Source: Nematopogon swammerdamellus
Lineage: Eukaryota; Arthropoda; Insecta; Lepidoptera; Adelidae
Direction: 5' to 3'
DNA: 64,000 bases
Assembly (NCBI GenBank): GCA_946902875.1
Contig: OX336345.1
Location: forward strand, 8,525,395 to 8,589,394
Positions 1 through 10,900 of the stretch are shown here, piece by piece (the stretch's first letter is position 1; each line of letters starts with the position of its first letter). The notes beneath the pieces are model-generated. The model was not told the DNA's origin and made no database searches. It worked only from the letters and a program-made list of their open reading frames with translations. The position numbers and the translations under genes were made by a program.

Positions 1-320
1 GGTTTTTTTGTGTAAGCTTTGATGAGTAGTGGACGGGTGAGCGAGGTGAGCGCTACAGGAGGGAGCGCAGTCGGAACGCACACCTGCGCGGTGCGACGCG
101 CGCGGGGCGGAGGGGGCTCTGGCTCGCCGGACAGGGTAGGAGAGGTTAGCCGGGGCGCCTGCGATAACACGCTCTAGCTAGATCACTATCTTACTCCTGA
201 CATTATCGATAAGCCGTCGACGAGCAGCCATTGTGTCGCGGCGAGGGCCACCCCGTCCGCGTCGCCACCGCACCCGTCCCGTCGTGTCGTCGCGCGTCGG
301 CGTCAACCGACGACGCGAAC
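1..320. promoter_or_regulatory. GC/CpG-rich block, possible promoter
   Basis: The first 320 bases are much richer in G, C and CpG than the AT-rich DNA that follows. A TATCGATA motif (the DREF-type element of insect housekeeping promoters) lies at 204-211. The block could be the 5' end of a gene running off the left edge on the minus strand. Function is inferred from composition and one motif only. Confidence 0.3.
195..231 (-). CDS. Candidate first coding exon (about 12 residues), gene leaves the window
   Basis: On the minus strand an ATG at 231 sits in a good start context (ACAATGG) inside the GC-rich block. It opens a short frame reading MAARRRLIDNVR. A splice donor of the form GTAAGA follows at 194. 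The peptide is too short to identify, and no second exon can lie inside the window because the gene would run to coordinates below 1. The call rests on start context plus donor only and could be chance. Confidence 0.2.
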
Positions 321-836
321 GCTTCCACTAGCCGCCATCGCACAAAGCAACTTCCATCCAACTATCGACGATCGAACGATCGTCAATTCGAAACTAGATG
401 ACCCTTCACATAGTTTGTGATGAAAGAAATAAGTGGACGACAAGTACCTAGTGGATTTGGTTGGACACCACATCGGATACCTATACATATAGATAAACAC
501 TCCAGGGGTGGAAACTAATTCCATGGCCAAAAATACTGATTTCACTGACTGAAACCCTCCAAAATACTGAACATTTACTGACCCTTGTTCGGCCAATTTA
601 ACATCGAAATACGAATGTTAGTTGCTGTTAGTTAAGTATATATGTTAATAATACATATATGGAGAATGTTTGTGAATAATTAAGAAAAATGTTTTTGTGT
701 TTGGCCTCCACCATCCCCATAGCCAACCTCACTGAAATAATTAATCACTGGGGCACGCGGCCCACATGCTTGTAAAGCGATAGTGTATATCCAAAAAAAA
801 AGGGATTAAAAAAGGGATCCAAACAAATTCTTTAAA

Positions 837-1064
837 AAAAGTTAAATTACAAATTTAAAAAACCCCCGACTCTTAAAAAGTCAAAAATAATTTCCGTTTA
901 CTTACTTAAAGGAGTCGGTAGACCGCTAAGTAAATTCCCGCGCAACTTTTGAGTCTTTATATTTAATTTACTTAGCGGTCCCCCGACTCCTTTAAGTAAG
1001 TAAACGGAAATTATTTTTGACTTTTTAAGAGTCGGGGGTTTTTTAAATTTGTAATTTAACTTTT
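837..1064. repeat. Long near-perfect inverted repeat (palindromic MITE-like)
   Basis: Arms of about 99 bp at 837-935 and 966-1064 are nearly perfect reverse complements around a 30-base loop. The outer part of each arm carries the ACCCCCGACTC / GAGTCGGGGGT motif. Short 'ACTGAC..ACTGACTTTACTGACC' segments occur on both sides (about 520-600 and 1470-1575), so the palindrome may sit inside an older dispersed repeat. A transcript would fold into one long hairpin. Confidence 0.8.
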
Positions 1065-1080
1065 ATTTCAAGCTTTTTAA

Positions 1081-1256
1081 AAAAAACCGCATGCAAATCG
1101 GTCCACTTTTGAAGATAATAATTTTTTTTATTACTTAATTACTTAATTACTTGATTACAAACATAGCTAAGAACCATCCCGATTAAACAGGCTTCCTAAT
1201 AAAAAAAACCGCATCCAAATCGGTCCATCCGTTTGGGAGCTACGATGCCACAGACA

Positions 1257-1297
<41 letters not shown>

Positions 1298-1345
1298 AAC
1301 TTATAACACCCCTCCGTTTTTTTCGTCGGGGGTTAAAAAGGTATG
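1081..1345 (+). repeat. Dispersed repeat with (CA)n microsatellite
   Basis: Two copies of a segment reading AAACCGCATCCAAATCGGTC (with variants) start near 1081 and 1205. The second continues through CCACAGACAGACA into a CA microsatellite at about 1257-1293 and ends with GTCGGGGGTTAAAAA. This arrangement is a familiar LINE/SINE tail in lepidopteran genomes (recalled knowledge). No coding capacity. Confidence 0.6.
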
Positions 1346-3600
1346 TTTAGGGACCTACCGAAAAGAAAAAGAGATGTTAAGAGATTTTTAAAAGACTCCC
1401 ACTCCAAACCGGCATTTTTGTCACCTCAATCTACAGAAACCAGACCACTTTTGTGGGAACGTAGCCCCTGATCCTCAAAATACTGACTTTACTGACCATT
1501 TTTCGAAAAAAACTGACTTTTACTGACCTTAGCCAAAAAAACTGACTCTTACTGACTTTACTGACCATTTTCCACCCCTGATACTCTATAAGGGTATATA
1601 TGAGGTTTTGATAATACTATAGCTAGCTAGGTCTCATGTCGCTAGGTAATCTATCTGTAGAAATAATGCAGACTCCGTAAAGCGAAGCACACTTAGCAGA
1701 GTAGGTACCATGTAGTAGCTACGCAATCGCCCATGGCTGTGCTCTATACGATCGGGTACACAAGTGCATCACCATCTTTAGAACTTTGTCATGTCACAAT
1801 AGTTTCCCGCACGGTTCGCTAAAGCACTGCACGCGATATGTCATGTATATTATGTATATACATTCGACACTCAACTGAAAGTACATACATTCAAATCTTT
1901 GTAGGTATAGTAGGGTATTTTACAGGCGTTCCGCTGCTGCTCGCTACTCGACACGTGAAATGTTTATAGGGGCGTTAGGGAGGTCGACAGAGTCCTACAG
2001 ATCACGTTTTAGTGCCATGGTAATGAATTCGTTATTCTCCGCTCGCTTTATACTATGCACTAAGTAGGTAATAAGCCCACGGACCGATATAACGAGACTC
2101 CGTCATGTCATGAATGACGTTCGCCCAATGTTCTCTATAAGGCGTGTAAGTATTGTTTTCGTGAGATATGCACAGGTCGCTCGCGCAACGTCCCATAATA
2201 TACACGTAAGAGTACACGATATACTAAGAAGACCATTAATTTATCGAGGATGTGCAAGAAAAGCTCGAAGAAAAGTGCGCAAAGATGAAATTATAAATTA
2301 CCTACCTCTATGACCTATGCCAATCTCAAGTTCATTTAAACACAACTTAACTATAACAAAATAACATACATAAACATAAAGAAGTAAAATAAAAATTTAA
2401 AAAAACAAATTGAAACCGTCCAGGTGCAGACGAGCCGGTATCGCAGCGGTGCTGGGAGCCAGCAACGACGTCGGCGGCCATCAAACCAGATCCTCGACCA
2501 GACCTCATCAATGTGCACCGACGGCGGAAAAGCCCCCATAACACTCGCTCCGTTCCCCCTCTGAACGGCCAGACTGACGTGCAGGAGGAGGAACGAGCCG
2601 GCTCGACTGTCCCCAGACGATTCGCGTAGCCTCTACGGCTCCCTCAACAATATTGTTTTCCGGCTGCGCAAATGGGACCTAAAGTATAGTTACTATTGCA
2701 AAAGGCATGAAATTTTAATGTTGATCTCACGTTTACTCACATATTTTCTGTGCGCTGTAGGTAAATGGACTGCACGACAACAAAATTGTAAAAGGGTTAT
2801 AAAATCAACGTAAAAAGGTAAAACCTACGCAGTAATAAATAAATGACAACTTAGTTTGGGGATATTTATTTCCACGAGACAGCTCGTGTAGCGCAGCGCA
2901 GCATATTGATGCTTCGATTATTGTTGAAGGAATACTCAAAGCCACCGACCCCTACTACCAACTTCTAGCGACCTATGCAACGCGTGCAGGCGTTCCCGTC
3001 TATCATGCTAAGTCACGACCGGTTTGCTTTCGTATTGTTTTGTTTGCTCGATGTGAGAAAACAAATATATTGTACGGATAATAAATAAACGACACTCCCC
3101 AAGCGGTAGGTTGAACTTCGAATAGGTAGGTGCTATTAGTAGATTGGTCGGCTTGTAGTATGGAATAAAATAAATAATATTAATTGAACCTGTTTCGCTG
3201 AAGACTTTTGGAGTAAGAGATGAACAACTGTAACCGAAGTACTTAAAAGGATAGGGGACATAAACTCGTCGCGGCAGACAGCTCGCTATTAGCACGATTG
3301 GCGTTATTGATGCAAGTGGCTCTTATTAATGTGTGCTGAGGCGACGCAACATTCGCGAGGACGACGACTTCTCTACTCGCTAGCGATATCAGTATCGTAA
3401 TCGACGAGGAATTCAGCTTTATTTCTTTGCGTAAATTAATTATAGAGCTTGCTGTAAATAAAAAGAGCAATATTTCCCGCCTGAAGTTATGTTAAAGTGC
3501 TACTTCCGATAAAATTATGTTTTTTTGTTCCGAAATACTGAGGCATAATAATAAGCCCGACACAGCAAAACTTCAACGCCTTATTCACGGAGCGCATAGA
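1346..3600. other. Gene-poor stretch
   Basis: AT-rich DNA with no open frame that looks coding. A moderately GC-rich patch at about 2420-2650 has no recognisable protein in any frame. The short open frames here lack splice context and family resemblance. Confidence 0.5.
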
Positions 3601-3610
3601 TGACCTGTAT

Positions 3611-3754
3611 GTACCCTAATAACGAGATTTAACCTACAACGAAGTTCGCAAATCTATCACTAGAGGCGCTGCTCCGTTTCTCCATACAAAATGATGCGGA
3701 GAACACGGCGTAGCGTAGTACGCGGTGTAAGTTAAATCTCGTGATTAGGATTAC
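3611..3754. mobile_element. Small MITE-like inverted-repeat element
   Basis: The ends read GTACCCTAATAACGAGATTT and, reverse-complemented, GTAATCCTAATCACGAGATT. These give imperfect terminal inverted repeats of about 30 bp around a 140-base body with no open frame. A clear target duplication was not found. Confidence 0.5.
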
Positions 3755-4084
3755 TGAAGCAGCGAATTAACGCGTGGGCCCAACGTATATATGAACGCTA
3801 TAGGAAGTGTGTCGTCCGATCCGATACCATCAGAATCGCCAATTTCAGAGTGTCCAAAGGTGCCAGCCGGATTCCGGTTGCAGACGACCGAATTCCCATA
3901 CGGCGGGGGATCTTTCAGGAAGACAGCCCGAGTCCGCTTTGGTTTTGTTTGGCTCTGACTGAACCCTCTTAGCACTCTGCTGGAGGATTCACGGCTAGGC
4001 TACTGTCTTCGAAGAGAAGGTTCTCGAATATCGCACCTATTTTATATGGATAACCTCAAAATGTTTGATAATTCGACACCGAAC

Positions 4085-5500
4085 TAATGTCGATGGTGAA
4101 GATAACCAAGGCTTCAGCAGCAACATTGGCTTGGAGAAATGCGGGACCATGTGGAACGAGGTGTGTCATCGTGAACTCTAGCGGCATACAGTTGTCCGAG
4201 TTCGTGAATGTTCGGGCTCTCTCCGAAGAAGACGAAACCTATAAATAAATATCTGGGAATATCGGAGGCTCTCAATATACGGGATACGGGCATGAAATAA
4301 TCAGTTAAGGAATTTTTTTTCTGCCGTCTTACAAAAGTGCTGAATAGCCATATTTTGTCAGACGGCAATAAAATGCGTGCCTATAATGGTTGGGTCATGC
4401 CTGTGCTCGTGTATACCTTCGGTATTATCAGGTGGACTCAGACGTGTGGGTTCGAGTTTTGTTAAATGCCAAGAACCTACACAACCGCGAGGAATGCAAT
4501 ATCGGTCATTAATTTCTGGAAAAGACTGATGTTTGAGATGCACTGCGACGTCGTCACCAGCGATAAAGGTCTTACACCGCTGGGTATGGGAAAAGAGAAC
4601 TGTCGGAAGCCCTTGCCTTTCCATACTTCCATGCGATCCTCGGTGCTCAGTACAAACTGAGCACCGAGAACCGCATGGAAGTATGGAAAGGCAAGGGCTG
4701 CACGGTAGGTACTTCAGCTCTCTCACGGGACGGATGTAAGCCAACCTTCGGGGACCTCTTCGGGGAAACCGAGGGTTTTGTCTTTGCAATACAAGATGCG
4801 GTCGTCAAGACGAACAACTATAAAAGAAACACATGTATCATGAAGGACGGCACCATTAACATCTGCCGCGCTTGCCACCAACCTGCCGAGTCCCTCAGAC
4901 ATGCAATTTCCGGTTGTTCGCAGCTTGCCAACACCGAGTATCTGCATAGACACAACCTAGCAGCCAGGATTATCCACCAGTAAATTGCCTTAAAATGCAA
5001 ACTTGTGGGTACCGAGGTGCCTTCCTATAATTACAATCCACGGTCACGTCACACTCTACTGGGACCGGTCCATTATCAATCATAGACAGGACTATTCTCC
5101 TGAATAGACCTGATATTGTGGACCGGGAGGCGAGCCGCGCAGCGCCCGTCGATATCGCCGTGCCGCACAATGGTAACTTCGTCAGTAAGGAAGCAGATTA
5201 TCTGGATCTGCAGCACGAGGTTACCAAAATGTGGCCCGTCGACTCGACGATCGTTGTGCCCATAGTCGTATCGGCGCATGGGCTGACAGCGAAGACTCTC
5301 AAGACCACCTTGAGAGGCTCTCGTTGTGTTTGGATCAGGAGCCAGATCCAGAAGGCAGCCCTGCCCGACACTGCACGCATTGTCCGGAGGTTTCGACCCT
5401 CGGTAGCCTGGGTTCGCCCCTCCGCCGGTGGTGGAAACTCCTTTTTAACCGACTTCAAAAAAAGGAGGAGGTTCTCAATTCGACTGTATTTTTTTTATGT
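4085..5500 (+). pseudogene. 3' remnant of an R4/Dong-like LINE with restriction-enzyme-like endonuclease
   Basis: Broken frames on the plus strand show the C-terminal part of a LINE polyprotein. At 4130-4290 fragments resemble the end of a reverse transcriptase (a TYK.YLGI-like motif split by frame changes). At 4675-4980 the frame reads TEGFVFAIQDAVVKTNNY, then a C-x2-C...H...C finger (CRACHQP, then LRHAISGC) and EYLHRHN. From about 5100 it reads NRPDIV, then 12 residues, then the D of VDIAVP, matching the PD-x12-14-D signature of the R2/R4 endonuclease. The tail at 5448-5500 (CTTTTTAACCGACTTC, then GGAGGAGGTTCTCAATTCG) is a familiar lepidopteran LINE/SINE terminus. Stops and an internal inverted duplication at 4608-4699 show it is dead. 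The clade assignment is from motif memory. Confidence 0.65.
4608..4699. repeat. Perfect-looking hairpin inside the LINE remnant
   Basis: The segment running from AGCCCTTGCCTTTCC to CGGTGCTCAG is mirrored, after a 6-base loop, by CTGAGCACCG down to GGAAAGGCAAGGGCT. The right arm is the in-frame LINE coding sequence (MEVWKGKG). The left arm is therefore an inverted duplicate of coding DNA. Confidence 0.75.
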
Positions 5501-7480
5501 TTGTGTTTTGTATACATTTCAGATTTTAATTTTGTACAGATGTAAAATTTATATAAAAGGAACCGTGTGAATATATTTGTATTATATTTGCATTGTATAT
5601 ATTTATTGCACTCAATATTATAAGTATTATGATATGACAGATGTACGGGAATACAAAAGATAGATAAACTTAAATATGAATAGTTTAAATACTATACCTA
5701 TTATAGGTATACCAGATATATACATAAGATAGACTAAATATACTTAGTTTTTACGTATTATATAAATTAATATATTTTATTGTACTTATATAGCGCTATC
5801 TTTCAATATGATCAAGCGTAAGTAGTCACTAGGTATCGTTGGTTCCCTCAATAGCATATTATGTAATTCAATGGTCTCGTGTGTGCGTCTCGATCGGAAT
5901 CATTAGTAGTCCTAATTAATACCTACACAGACACTGCACCTTCGGAGGGCAGTACTAGTCTCCAACACTAATAATGTATTCTGTCTGTGTCTCCGCATAA
6001 ATGCCTATCCTTATTAATACATTACGTCGTTATGGTGATACTGATAACGAATAATTATTTCTAATTGATCTAGTTCTATGATAGATAAAGTGAGTTGAGC
6101 TGGTGTTGTGGAGCTTTTATTTTACTAAAACCTAAACAAGTGAAATAGTAGTGACGATCGTTTTTGAAGGACACCATTTTTTTATTGCTTAACTGGGTGA
6201 TTGTAGTCGAGGTCGAAGTCTCAGGCAGAGCCAATTTCACCCCCAAGGTGCCAATCCGGCTTTATGGTGTAATGTGAAGATCCGTGGATTGCAGGAATAG
6301 GGAAAGATTCCCCGTACGTAAGCCTGATCCAGTGCGACACAAGAACGAAAACTTTGGAATCGGAAAACTAGAATTTATCAAGCGACTAAAAGAAGAGATC
6401 TTCCGCAGGACTACATTGATGTATCTGAACTTAGTAGGTATGGACACAGATGTGCGCTGAAAAAAGCCGTATTATCTTTTTAGCAGCGGGACAGTTTTGA
6501 GCTTACAATTTTAAAACAAAATGAAAACATGCGGCCGAGGTCATTCGCTAGGAGAGTCGATGTGAGCGAATGAGGCGCTCTATTGAAAAATTGCTCTTTG
6601 CTGCAGCGCACGCGCACTCAAACCCCCCCCCCCCCGCAGATTGTCCTCCCTAGCAACTGAGAGCATTATGTAAATAGCGGTTAAATTGGCGCTCGACACT
6701 CGCTGAAATTATGTCGCGACCCCGAATGGAGAGCTCTCCGCGCGCGGTCACTACTATACTACACAGCATACAGTAATCTATGTATGTACCCGGAATTTTA
6801 GTACTATCCATATTATGGTCATTTTATGTGCTGAACTTGACGCAGTGCCCAGTCAAATGTATATGTATCTCTATTATCTTCCTACCTCCACAAAGGCATA
6901 GAGCATTCTGACGCTCCTGCGTTATCATTGTTAAATTAAAACGTAGCCGCACGCAGAACACAATATTTACACTGCCAGGCTGCCACCAAACGCTTCCAGT
7001 ACACCCGTGAAATGAGTGAGAGGGGCTAATGAACGAGGCTACGCTTACATACAACCCTGTGAGCGATGCGGTGCGCCGAACAAGGAACCTCGCGCCGCGC
7101 CCTCGACTCTCCACCATCACCGCCATCACATCAATCACCGCAGCGCATAGCATCCACTTCACGCGGCATGCAGATTGAATGATGCCAGCGTTCATTCAAA
7201 CGATCAAATAAGGCAGGGCCCCTAATAACCGACACAGTATTTATTCCTATACGGCGCGCGTCGAGTCGATATCGGGGGAGAGCACGTCTCCCCTGTGGAT
7301 CGCCATTCGCCTCCGGGCGGGTTTATTTCATTTCGTCGAATCGGCATTTTTTAACACCTGCGCAGTCCTCTGACCCGTCGAACATTGTGGAACCCACGTT
7401 GACAAAATCGTGAGATACGTATGTTTTGTTCAGCAACGTTTTGAAGGACGCTTTGTCGCTAAGGTAATTATGAACAGGCC
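5500..7480. other. Gene-poor stretch with a poly-C tract
   Basis: AT-rich DNA to about 6100, mixed sequence afterwards, and a run of C at about 6624-6638. No frame with family resemblance or paired splice sites was seen. Confidence 0.5.
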
Positions 7481-7485
7481 TAGGC

Positions 7486-8062
7486 TAGGGTTGCCATTCG
7501 TCCCGGTATACCGGGACTTGTCACCGGTTTAGATTCTCGGTCTCGGTCGTCCCGCCTGACCACCTAATGTCCCGGTCGGGAACCAAAAGCCAGTTAGTTT
7601 TATCCATACTAATATTATAAAAAAAAAACTTTAAAGGGTTTATTTAGTGTTTCTTCTTATTTCCTAACACTCCTTACTCCTTACAGAGCGTTTCAGGCAT
7701 CATACATAAGTCTGCAGATTTCAGTCGCAGATGTCAATTATGTGTATACATAGACAACGAACGTTCAGTGGACTTTTGGCTAACTATCTGTGCGCTTATA
7801 GAGCTGCGTGGATCGTTCTGAATCCGACACTTTTCTGGGGCATATAATTTATTGGCTATGTACATTTAAAACCATTGCCTACCTAAATTATCTAATAGAA
7901 TTTATGCATAATCTATCCTTAAATGTAAAAGATACCTATCATCTAAAATTTAATTTAATATTTATAGAACAGGTACTGCATTTCCCCGCTCAAAGACAAT
8001 CAACTTTTCTTAGGTTTTGATATAGTGTCCCGGTCAGTACCTGCACCTTTATGGCAACCCTA
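7486..8062. mobile_element. Non-autonomous hAT-like element
   Basis: The 577-bp segment starts TAGGGTTGCCAT and ends ATGGCAACCCTA, hAT-style terminal inverted repeats. The flanking octamers GCCTAGGC (7478-7485) and GCCTAGGG (8063-8070) match at 7 of 8 positions, as expected for an 8-bp duplication with one later change. CCCGGT-type sub-repeats lie just inside both ends. No transposase frame is present. Confidence 0.6.
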
Positions 8063-8688
8063 GCCTAGGGAAGCGTTAGCGTCTGAGATTGCAGGTCGGA
8101 TGCAAAATAACCAAAGGTCATGACATGAGCCTTTCACAGTGCATCCGACACTGCTATTCGAACTCAATTCAATCAAAGAAGCCACACCTAACAAGAAATC
8201 AGTTCCCGATTACTCAGCACGTGATAATCGCACCAGTCACGCTGTTGTTGTTCGTCGCATTGTGTGCGGTCGCAGGACAAAGATGTCCTCGATCCGAGTG
8301 CGGTGACGATGACAAGTCAAATATTGACACTGCTGCACCGCATCGGGGTCGGACGCGCGAGCTGGCTGCGGGCGGCCGTGGTCGCGTGCGATGAGGATAG
8401 CGACATCGCAGCTCGTTAGTGGGAGCAAGAAATGTATAAATATGCTTTTGCATACAGGGTATTTCGCAGCGTACATGCACGGAAAACAACGTGTATTCTG
8501 TGGAAAGTTGTGCCGCGCCGCGATCATGACAGAATTGGCCGGCACCCTCGTTTTGCGGAGGGCAATTGCAACACAATTGCAGCTTAGGGCAGTTTGTAGA
8601 TATTTGAAACTGTCCACATAGTTACCTATATGTAATATTCGGTGACACATTTGATCGCAACTGCTATGTGTGCAGAGCCATTCATTCC

Positions 8689-8949
8689 ACGATTCCTTCA
8701 TCGCAGGAGAGCTTTGACGCAGCTGCTGTGGTAGCAGCCAAACTGCACTATGGGAGTTTAACAAAAACGACATGCACCGCCTCAACATTAGGTTAGGGTT
8801 AAATTAAAGAAGATGCGTCGTGTAAATTTAACCCTGGTTATTTTTTTTTAAACCACCAAAACAGGTTAATAATCTCTGTTTGGGGAGAAAACTCGCATAG
8901 TGCCGTCCGTCACAGCTGCAGCAAAACTCTCCTGCGATGAAGGACTCGT
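8689..8949. mobile_element. MITE family A, copy 1
   Basis: A 261-bp element with ends ACGATTCCTTCATCGCAGGA and (reverse-complemented) ACGAGTCCTTCATCGCAGGA. The 9-base word ATTCATTCC occurs immediately on both sides (8680-8688 and 8950-8958). The interior carries TTAACCCTGGTTA and GCACCGCCTCAACA segments shared with the copies at 32598-32883 and 22876-23122. No coding capacity. Confidence 0.75.
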
Positions 8950-10209
8950 ATTCATTCCCGGCGACGAAGAGCGTGTCAGCTGGTTGCGTATGGGCTCGTT
9001 AGGGTACACTGCGGCCGCGCGGGCGACTGTATTTATAGACGCACCTTATCGCATCGCGCAAACAAAGGCTCAATACCGCCGCTTGATAAGGACAAGTGCA
9101 ACTGCAGGCTGCACCGCGCGCCGCATCGCACCACAGTCCAGATACGAGAGCCGCGCGATAAGCAGGACAATACCTACCTACATGTCGGTAGGTACCTAGG
9201 TAGCATAGAGAAACGTCTATGCTAGGTAGGTACCCACACTATGCTACAGCTATATCGTTTGAGAGAGTTTGAGATGGAGTTTGTGTGTGGAAAAAATTTA
9301 ATAAGTACCTACATTCGGTCTTCTGTTAGCATCGAATGGACTAGCTAGAATCTCTTCGCTAACTACATGTGGAAAATTGTCTAAAAATTTTACAGTAAGT
9401 ATACAAATTTTAGGTTAGCTATGGTTTCAGGAAACGCTCTTCGATAGGTAAAACAAATTCTCAATTCATTCAATTTGAAAACAATACCGAATCGAAGGTT
9501 TGGATGGCAATGTTTGAATGGGAAGAGGGCCCAGTGCCCTTTGGGAAGAATTTTCACAACCAATGTAGGTAAGTTGTACCTACCTATTGTTCTACATATT
9601 GTAGAATTTGATTTGTCCTACTGCCGATGTCTCACTGAATAAAACAAGGAATGCAATAAAATTACTGTTTAAGGACAGTCGCTGAACACGTGAGTGCAGG
9701 CACGCGGCTCCGCACCGGCGCGGAGGTGGCGTACTACACCGTAGGTACGTGGTGTACGTGCCGCGAGCTGCCTGGTAGGTACTCGCACTAGGTATCGTAT
9801 CATCTCGGTTGGAAACGTCACGGAAATGACACGACCACGCTTGTCGAGCGCTCCGCCGCTCGGTGCCAAATAGGTTACAAGTGGCCCGAAGGCCTTTATG
9901 GTAGTTTCGGTCGAGACGTTACTTTCGTAAAAATAAAAACATCTCGACGGCCAAGGTCGAGACGAACGCGGCGCGGTAGAGCGTGGGCAGCGGGAGGCGA
10001 GTGCACGCCGCCGCCGTGCCCCTCCGCCGTAACGAATGCACGCGCAGCTTCGAAACGCGTCGCTGTCCCTGCCGCCGCCGTGATCTCACCGACACCGACC
10101 GCCGCCTCTCCGCGCACTCCCCCCTCCTCACCCGCACCACCGCTTCGACCGCACGCGGCACGACCACAACAATCACTTTATTTATAGTGTTAGGTAAACC
10201 AAGACTCAC
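8950..10209. other. Probable third intron of the MXD gene
   Basis: Downstream of MXD exon 3 (minus strand) no continuing bHLH coding sequence was found. The stretch holds AT-rich DNA to about 9660 and a GC-rich portion at 9680-10180 with long open frames on both strands. Those look like a by-product of high GC, since none resembles a helix-loop-helix. I see no other gene here. Confidence 0.4.
9184..9238. repeat. Short hairpin
   Basis: GGTACCTAGGTAGCATAGA and TCTATGCTAGGTAGGTACC form a stem of about 20 bp with a loop of a few bases. GGTAGGTACC-type words are common across the window, so the pairing may be partly low-complexity. Confidence 0.5.
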
Positions 10210-10643
10210 CTGTTCTTTTCCAACTCGTTATGAGTCGTCCTGAAACAGAAAACGACATATTGAAACGTCGGGTCGTAGCACCTGCACATTCTAAGTGTAT
10301 TCAGTTATTTGATTCACCCATCTACACTTTCACTGTGAGGGCAGCGTGCCGCGGGTCGAGGGTCGAAGGTGAAGGTGATCCGACTCACCTGCTCCCCTGC
10401 GACTTCTTGCTGCGATGTCGGCGCGCGGCAGAGGCGACGACGCGCGGCTCTTCGCACGGCATGCTCGCATAGCCGTGCTCCGCCTCTGCAACAAACAACG
10501 CCGCCTCACGTCAAAATCAGCTGATCCGATCGGCCAAAATAGACGGGAGCTCGGTCGTTCCCGCACTCACCTCGCTCGCGCCGCTCTAGGTACTCGGCGG
10601 CTTGCAGCAGAGCGGCGATACTCATCTTTCCTTTCGTGCTCAT
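10210..10643 (-). CDS. Mxd: MXD/MAD (Max-dimerisation) repressor, exons 1-3
   Basis: Three exons join in frame: 10643-10571, 10485-10389 and 10239-10210, each with GT-AG borders (donors GTGAGT). Exon 1 encodes MSTKGKMSIAALLQAAEYLE and continues RRER. This is the amphipathic Sin3-interaction helix of MAD proteins, where vertebrate MAD1 has LLEAADYLERRERE. Exon 2 begins EAEHGYASM, the diagnostic extension, and ends in a basic linker RRHRSKKSQGS. Exon 3 is a 30-base micro-exon reading TTHNELEKNR, the start of the basic DNA-binding region. MAD proteins pair with Max on CACGTG E-boxes, recruit Sin3/HDAC and oppose Myc. The rest of the helix-loop-helix and zipper was not found down to coordinate 1, so either the next intron exceeds 10 kb or the exon was missed. 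Start choice: first ATG (10643); a second Met at 10625 would also keep the helix. Confidence 0.85.
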
Positions 10644-10900
10644 CTCGAACCACCGACACGACACTACACGCGACCGACGTCTCTCGACTGTAAACAGCGA
10701 CCGCACACACACGACCCCGAACTCGCGACCGCGGTTTATCGACGTCTGCGACGCACTGCTGGCCTGGCACGAGCGCGACCGACACTCCGCCGGAGGCCGA
10801 CCGCGGAGCGTCGCGATTCGTCAATTCAATTCGCGCGGCATTAGTCCGGCCAATAGAAAGTCGACTTTCGAACCATCGGGTACCTGGCCGATCACGTGAA
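10644..10900 (-). promoter_or_regulatory. Probable promoter / 5' UTR of the MXD gene
   Basis: CpG-rich DNA directly upstream of the MXD start. It carries a CCAAT box on the plus strand at about 10850-10854 and a palindromic CACGTG E-box at 10893-10898. The E-box is the target sequence of Myc/Max/MAD dimers, so feedback regulation is conceivable (inference). No TATA box was seen. Confidence 0.45.

Noticed and set aside
9983..10243. Long open frames on both strands at 9.9-10.2 kb
   Set aside because: GC-rich DNA in the MXD intron; only the 30-base exon at 10210-10239 fits a protein family.
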